Shown here piece after piece: positions 9,516-12,606 of a stretch of 12,606 nucleotides of DNA. A program made the translations under genes and the position numbers. The first letter of the stretch is position 1; every line of letters starts with the position of its first letter. Source of the DNA: Hydrogenophaga sp. (GTDB lineage Bacteria > Pseudomonadota > Gammaproteobacteria > Burkholderiales > Burkholderiaceae_C); the NCBI GenBank assembly GCA_018335615.1, contig JAGXRS010000349.1, forward strand, positions 1 through 12,606, given 5' to 3'. The notes below the pieces were generated by a model, which saw only the letters and a list, made by a program, of their open reading frames with translations, was not told where the DNA came from and did no database searches.

Positions 9516-10490
9516 TCAGACAGCCACGCGCGAGCGTCGCCCAGGCAGCGTGGCGAGCACCAGACCGAACAGTGCAATCGCGAACGCCAGCACCTGCACC
9601 GCGCTGAGCCGTTCGCCCATGAAGGCCACACCGATGACGGCCGCGCTGATGGGCAGCATCACCGTGAACACCCCCGCCTGGGACGCCGGCACCGTTTTCA
9701 GCCCGGTCATCCACAGCCACACGGTCCACACGCTGGCGGCCAGGCCGTAAAAGACCAGCAGGCCCCAGATCGGCCACTGGACGGCACCAAAATCGAACGA
9801 CCAGGCGGCCCAGATGCCAAAAGGCGTGACCAGCGCAAAGCCCCACAGGTTGATGAGGGCCGAGATGCGCTTGGGCCCCAGCCCGTCGGTGAGGCGTTTG
9901 CCGATCACCACATAAGCCGCTTCGCAGACCACGGCGGCGAACACCAGCAAATTGCCCAGCAGGGCCCGGTCCATTCCCCACGGACCGCTCGTGTCGGGTG
10001 CTGCACTCAGCCCGGGGTCGGCTTTCTGGAGAGAAAACAGGCCGATGCCGACCGCCGCACAGGCAATGGCGGCGATGCTGCGCCAGCCGATGCGCTCACG
10101 CAGGAACAGCCAGCTCAGGACCGCGACCACGGCGGGAATGGATGACATCACGACACCCGCTGCCACGGCGGTCGTCATGCTCACGCCAAAGAGCATGCAG
10201 ATGGAGAACAGGAAGTTGCCCAGAAACGACTCCAGGAACAGCAGGCGCCGGGTCTGGGGCGACAGGGGTTGTTCGCTGGCCGGCTTTTGAAGCCAGCGCA
10301 CCATGGCAAGGCCACCGATGCCGAAGCGCAACCACGCCAGCAGGAACACCGGGAACACCAGCACCAGCGGCTTGGACAGCGCCACGTAACTGCCCACCAG
10401 CGCCATGCTCAGCCCCAGGCTACCGTACGCCCACAACCGGCTCAAGCCGCCTCCCGCGAATGCTTCTGGATCTGCATGGGTGCGCATCAT
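9516..10490 (-). CDS. EamA-family (DMT superfamily) transporter
   Basis: An inner-membrane protein with about ten hydrophobic helices in two EamA-type halves (PVFLLAWLRFGIGGLAMV in the first; TVPASQAGVFTVMLPISAAV then ERLSAVQVLAFAIALFGLV in the second). The pattern SIPAVVAVLSWLFLRERIG is the usual end of the first EamA repeat. DMT members export amino acids and other small metabolites; the substrate cannot be read from sequence. The ORF can start at ATG 10580 (354 residues), but the extra N terminus is Arg-rich and unlike the family. The ATG pair at 10490/10487 gives ~324 residues, closer to normal, with only a weak AGG upstream. No functional link with its neighbours is apparent. Confidence 0.85.
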   Translation of the reverse strand: MMRTHADPEAFAGGGLSRLWAYGSLGLSMALVGSYVALSKPLVLVFPVFLLAWLRFGIGGLAMVRWLQKPASEQPLSPQTRRLLFLESFLGNFLFSICMLFGVSMTTAVAAGVVMSSIPAVVAVLSWLFLRERIGWRSIAAIACAAVGIGLFSLQKADPGLSAAPDTSGPWGMDRALLGNLLVFAAVVCEAAYVVIGKRLTDGLGPKRISALINLWGFALVTPFGIWAAWSFDFGAVQWPIWGLLVFYGLAASVWTVWLWMTGLKTVPASQAGVFTVMLPISAAVIGVAFMGERLSAVQVLAFAIALFGLVLATLPGRRSRVAV

Positions 10491-10653
10491 GCCTGAACCG
10501 TTGAGCTGCTCGATGGCCCGTCTGTTGTGCGTGCGGTTGGACGCTGCGCGCGGGAGTGGGGCGCGGGTACCCGTGCTCATTCCACGATGGGGAATTCATT
10601 TTCCATATTGCAAAAATGCGGAATGGTGCAGTGCAAGAAATTTTCTCATTACA

Positions 10654-10667
10654 GAAAATCGATTTTC
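10654..10667. repeat. Perfect 14-bp palindrome GAAAATCGATTTTC
   Basis: Both arms (GAAAATC / GATTTTC) match without a mismatch. It lies 28 bp upstream of the candidate -35 TTGAAA of aceA, a position suited to an activator or to a site serving the divergent DMT gene. The protein that binds it is unknown. Confidence 0.5.
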
Positions 10668-10719
10668 ATATTGAGGGAAGACATTTAAAGTGTGTTGAAA
10701 TGAAAGAGAAAATTTTTTA

Positions 10720-10732
10720 TCTTATATAAGAC
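10720..10732. repeat. Operator-like dyad repeat 1 upstream of aceA
   Basis: TCTTATATAAGAC contains the perfect 12-bp palindrome TCTTATATAAGA (10720-10731). It differs from repeat 2 at one position of 13 and begins exactly 30 bp before it, so both face the same side of the helix. It overlaps the candidate -10 element of aceA. Confidence 0.6.
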
Positions 10733-10746
10733 ACAAGAGCTTTTCA

Positions 10747-10764
10747 AAGTCTTCTATAAGACTT
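10747..10764. repeat. Operator-like dyad repeat 2 upstream of aceA
   Basis: The core TCTTCTATAAGAC (10750-10762) is the near-copy of repeat 1. It is embedded in a longer dyad AAGTCTT-CTAT-AAGACTT (10747-10764), and an overlapping GACTT-A-AAGTC (10760-10770) repeats the arm again. It lies 72 bp before the aceA ATG. Confidence 0.6.
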
Positions 10765-10836
10765 AAAGTCAACACATCGGCACCGTACTTGCAAGCACAT
10801 TGCCCCAACCGTTTTTTTAACCTGATGGAGTCTCAC

Positions 10837-12168
10837 ATGCCCCAATCCCTGACCGAGCAACTGAGCCGCGCGCAGCAAATCGAAGCCCTGGAAAAAGACT
10901 GGGCCACCAACCCCCGCTGGAAGGGAGTGAAGCGTGGCTACAGCGCCGCTGACGTCGTGCGCCTGCGCGGCAGCATGCAGATCGAGCACACGCTGGCCAA
11001 GCGTGGCGCCGAGAAGCTGTGGGACAAGGTCAACGGCGGCGCCAAGAAGGGTTACGTCAACGCCTTCGGCGCCATCAGTGCCGGCCAGGCCATGCAGCAG
11101 GCCAAGGCTGGTCTGGAAGCGGTGTACCTGTCGGGCTGGCAGGTGGCCGCCGACGGCAACACGTCCGAAACCATGTACCCCGACCAGTCGCTCTACGCCT
11201 ACGACTCGGTGCCGACCATGGTGCGCCGCATCAACAACACCTTCAAGCGCGCCGACGAAATCCAGTGGGGCCGTGGCATCGAGCCGGGCAGCCCTGAGTT
11301 CATCGACTACTTCCTGCCCATCGTGGCCGATGCGGAAGCCGGTTTCGGTGGCGTGCTCAACGCCTTCGAACTGATGAAGAACATGATCTCGGCCGGTGCC
11401 GCAGGCGTTCACTTCGAAGACCAGCTGGCCGCCGTGAAGAAGTGCGGTCACATGGGTGGCAAGGTGCTGGTGCCCACGCAGGAAGCCTGCGAGAAGCTGA
11501 TCGCCGCGCGTTTCGCTGCCGACGTCATGGGCGTGTCCACCATCGTGCTGGCCCGCACCGACGCCGAAGCCGCCAACCTGATCACCAGCGACCACGACGC
11601 CAACGACAAGCCGTTCCTGACCGGCGAGCGCACGCAGGAAGGTTTCTACCGCGTCAAGAACGGCCTGGAGCAGGCCATCAGCCGCGGCGTGGCCTACGCT
11701 CCCTACGCCGACCTGGTGTGGTGCGAGACCGGCGTGCCCGACATCGGCTTCGCCCGTGAGTTCGCTCAGGCCGTGCACGCTGCCTGCCCCGGCAAGCTGC
11801 TGTCGTACAACTGCTCGCCCTCGTTCAACTGGAAGAAGAACCTCAACGACAGCCAGATCGCTTCCTTCCAGGAAGACCTGGCGGCGCTGGGTTACAAGTA
11901 CCAGTTCATCACCCTGGCCGGCATCCACATCAACTGGTTCAACACCTTCCAGTTCGCCCACGCCTACGCCCGCGGCGAAGGCATGAAGCACTACACCGAA
12001 ATGGTGCAGGAGCCCGAATTCGCTGCACGCGACAAGGGCTACACCTTCGTGTCGCACCAGCAGGAAGTCGGCGCTGGCTACTTCGACGACGTGACCACCG
12101 TGATCCAGGGTGGCTCGTCCTCCGTGAAGGCACTCACCGGCTCGACCGAAGAAGAGCAGTTCCACTGA
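10837..12168 (+). CDS. aceA: Isocitrate lyase
   Basis: Cleaves isocitrate to succinate and glyoxylate, the first step of the glyoxylate shunt, needed for growth on acetate, fatty acids and similar C2 sources. The protein is 443 residues. Family marks are SGWQVAADGNTSETMYPDQS, the metal/substrate region PIVADAEAGFGG, the catalytic loop KKC203GHMGGKVLVPTQE, NCSPSFNWKKNL, and the C terminus SSVKALTGSTEEEQFH typical of the shorter bacterial form. ATG at 10837 has TGGAG (10826-10830) six bases upstream; the open frame extends to 10789 without support. It is monocistronic here: an AT-rich control region with paired dyads upstream, a strong terminator downstream. No malate synthase gene is in the window. 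Confidence 0.97.
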   Translation: MPQSLTEQLSRAQQIEALEKDWATNPRWKGVKRGYSAADVVRLRGSMQIEHTLAKRGAEKLWDKVNGGAKKGYVNAFGAISAGQAMQQAKAGLEAVYLSGWQVAADGNTSETMYPDQSLYAYDSVPTMVRRINNTFKRADEIQWGRGIEPGSPEFIDYFLPIVADAEAGFGGVLNAFELMKNMISAGAAGVHFEDQLAAVKKCGHMGGKVLVPTQEACEKLIAARFAADVMGVSTIVLARTDAEAANLITSDHDANDKPFLTGERTQEGFYRVKNGLEQAISRGVAYAPYADLVWCETGVPDIGFAREFAQAVHAACPGKLLSYNCSPSFNWKKNLNDSQIASFQEDLAALGYKYQFITLAGIHINWFNTFQFAHAYARGEGMKHYTEMVQEPEFAARDKGYTFVSHQQEVGAGYFDDVTTVIQGGSSSVKALTGSTEEEQFH

Positions 12169-12206
12169 TCCCCTAAGCCCGTCCAACGGGCGGGCCAAGG
12201 CGAGCG

Positions 12207-12233
12207 AAGCCCGGGCAACCCCCGGGCTTTTTT
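12207..12233 (+). terminator. Intrinsic terminator of aceA
   Basis: The stem AAGCCCGGG (12207-12215) / CCCGGGCTT (12221-12229) has a 5-nt loop and ends in six T (12228-12233), 39 bp after the stop. A smaller hairpin GCCCGT-CCA-ACGGGC (12177-12191) precedes it. Confidence 0.9.
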
Positions 12234-12287
12234 GTGGGAAAATCTTTTCTTTATCGAATCCACAAGAGCGAGAAAGGCAAATCGGTT

Positions 12288-12329
12288 ATGACACCGCGAA
12301 CTCACAAGGGCACATTCCTGGCCGCCTAG
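12288..12329 (+). CDS. Putative 13-aa threonine leader peptide of thrS
   Basis: A short ORF reading MTPRTHKGTFLAA, with Thr at residues 2, 5 and 9 (three of 13). AAAGG (12273-12277) lies ten bases before the ATG, a usable if slightly long spacing. A weak candidate promoter (TTGTGG 12232-12237, 16 bp, TCGAAT 12254-12259) lies just upstream. Its coding region overlaps segment 1 of the proposed attenuator, and it ends 44 bp before the attenuator hairpin. A peptide of this size in front of a threonyl-tRNA synthetase gene suggests that its translation senses charged tRNA-Thr. It could be a chance ORF; the surrounding pairing is the main support. Confidence 0.55.
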   Translation: MTPRTHKGTFLAA

Positions 12330-12397
12330 GCCTGCAGTTCGCGCCTGCCCGACTCCTTTTCCTTCTCTCTCCAGCGCGGCCCCTGCCGCGCTTTTTT
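12295..12397 (+). promoter_or_regulatory. Putative threonine attenuator controlling thrS
   Basis: There are four segments. Segment 1, CGCGAACT (12295-12302), covers the second Thr codon of the leader ORF. Segment 2, AGTTCGCG (12336-12343), is its exact 8-bp complement. Segment 2 extended (CGCGC, 12340-12344, plus one U-G pair) can instead pair with GCGCG (12374-12378) in the 5' arm of the terminator (segment 3). Segments 3 and 4 form the terminator. A ribosome stalled at Thr codon 5 would cover segment 1, free segment 2 to hold segment 3, and so prevent termination. Without stalling the terminator forms. The pairings were read by eye, with no energy calculation. Confidence 0.55.
12373..12397 (+). 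terminator. Intrinsic terminator in the thrS leader
   Basis: A perfect 8-bp stem AGCGCGGC (12373-12380) / GCCGCGCT (12385-12392) with a CCCT loop is followed by a T run (12392-12397). It ends only 15 bp before the thrS ATG and after the separate aceA terminator, so it acts within the thrS leader rather than on aceA. Confidence 0.85.
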
Positions 12398-12412
12398 GTT
12401 TTCTGGACACCC

Positions 12413-12606
12413 ATGTTGCACATCACGCTCCCCGACGGCTCCCAACGCGAATTCCCTGGCCCGGTCACTGTGGCCGAGGTCGCGGCCTCCATCGGTGCCG
12501 GCCTGGCCAAGGCCGCGCTGGCCGGCAAGATCGGCGACAAGGTCGTGGACACCAGCCACCAGATCACGGCCGACAGCCCGCTGTCCATCATCACGGCCAA
12601 GGATGC
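12413..12606 (+). CDS. thrS: Threonyl-tRNA synthetase, N-terminal part (3' truncated by window)
   Basis: Only the first 64 codons are present (MLHITLPDGSQREFPGPVTV at the start). They form the N-terminal TGS domain: LPDGS, then VTVAEVAASIGAGLAKAALAGKI, then a V-x-D-T-S segment. This N terminus is standard for bacterial ThrS, which charges tRNA-Thr and edits mischarged Ser-tRNA. The catalytic and editing domains lie beyond the window. GGAC (12404-12407) precedes the ATG at five bases. In many proteobacteria infC, rpmI and rplT follow thrS, which cannot be checked here. Expression is probably governed by the terminator and leader peptide immediately upstream. Confidence 0.93.
   Translation, partial: MLHITLPDGSQREFPGPVTVAEVAASIGAGLAKAALAGKIGDKVVDTSHQITADSPLSIITAKD

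Larger units (their letters stand above)
10581..10836. promoter_or_regulatory. AT-rich control region upstream of aceA
   Basis: About 256 bp without a gene, strikingly AT-rich between GC-rich genes. It contains a perfect palindrome (10654-10667), a shorter dyad AGAAA-T-TTTCT (10636-10646) and two 13-bp repeats (10720-10732, 10750-10762). A candidate sigma70 promoter is TTGAAA (10695-10700), a 17-bp spacer, then TATCTT (10718-10723). The first repeat overlaps this -10, which suits repression. Each repeat also contains TATAAG, so a second start cannot be excluded. It may also hold the promoter of the divergent DMT gene. Confidence 0.65.

Noticed and set aside
10744..12198. 484-codon ORF on the - strand opposite aceA
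   Set aside because: Shadow of the aceA codon pattern; low-complexity His/Gly/Val-rich translation and no family resemblance.
12234..12412. T-box riboswitch upstream of thrS
   Set aside because: No T-box consensus is visible and such elements are not expected in betaproteobacteria; the leader-peptide model explains the terminator better.

Overview
The window looks like the chromosome of a GC-rich betaproteobacterium. The protein families and gene order fit Burkholderiales, most likely Comamonadaceae (Hydrogenophaga/Acidovorax-like). This is inferred from protein resemblance and was not checked by a search. Nearly all of the window is core metabolism; I see no insertion sequence, prophage, CRISPR array, tRNA or rRNA.

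Region 1 (1-6362, all +) is a cbb3-type (high-affinity) cytochrome c oxidase locus. It starts with the C-terminal part of the copper P-type ATPase CcoI and the small assembly protein CcoS. A perfect FNR/ANR-type box then overlaps the ccoS stop codon, and the structural genes ccoN-ccoO-ccoQ-ccoP follow. After an intrinsic terminator come the polyferredoxin ccoG, a short CcoH/FixH-like membrane protein and an unrecognised 98-residue membrane protein with three C-terminal cysteines. The copper supply genes therefore sit upstream of ccoN, and the redox maturation genes sit downstream.

Region 2 (6388-9512) holds the oxygen regulator fnr (-) and, divergently, hemN (+, oxygen-independent coproporphyrinogen III oxidase). 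A perfect FNR box lies in front of hemN and a weaker FNR-like site lies close to fnr. A small TauE/SafE-like (DsbD_2-type) membrane protein with HCxxxC and PCG motifs follows hemN. Regions 1 and 2 form a micro-oxic module: Fnr senses low O2 and probably activates ccoNOQP and hemN. HemN supplies heme without O2, CcoI supplies copper, and CcoG/CcoH/CcoS assemble the oxidase.

Region 3 (9516-12606) is unrelated metabolism. It has an EamA/DMT transporter (-), an AT-rich control region of about 250 bp, the glyoxylate-shunt gene aceA (isocitrate lyase, +) with a strong terminator, and the first 64 codons of thrS (threonyl-tRNA synthetase).

The two least expected signals are regulatory. (a) In front of thrS there is a 13-codon ORF with three Thr codons, an intrinsic terminator ending just before thrS, and mutually exclusive complementary segments. 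This is the layout of a ribosome-mediated threonine attenuator. (b) In front of aceA there are two near-identical 13-bp dyad elements exactly 30 bp apart in an AT-rich island, which look like paired operator sites for an unnamed regulator.
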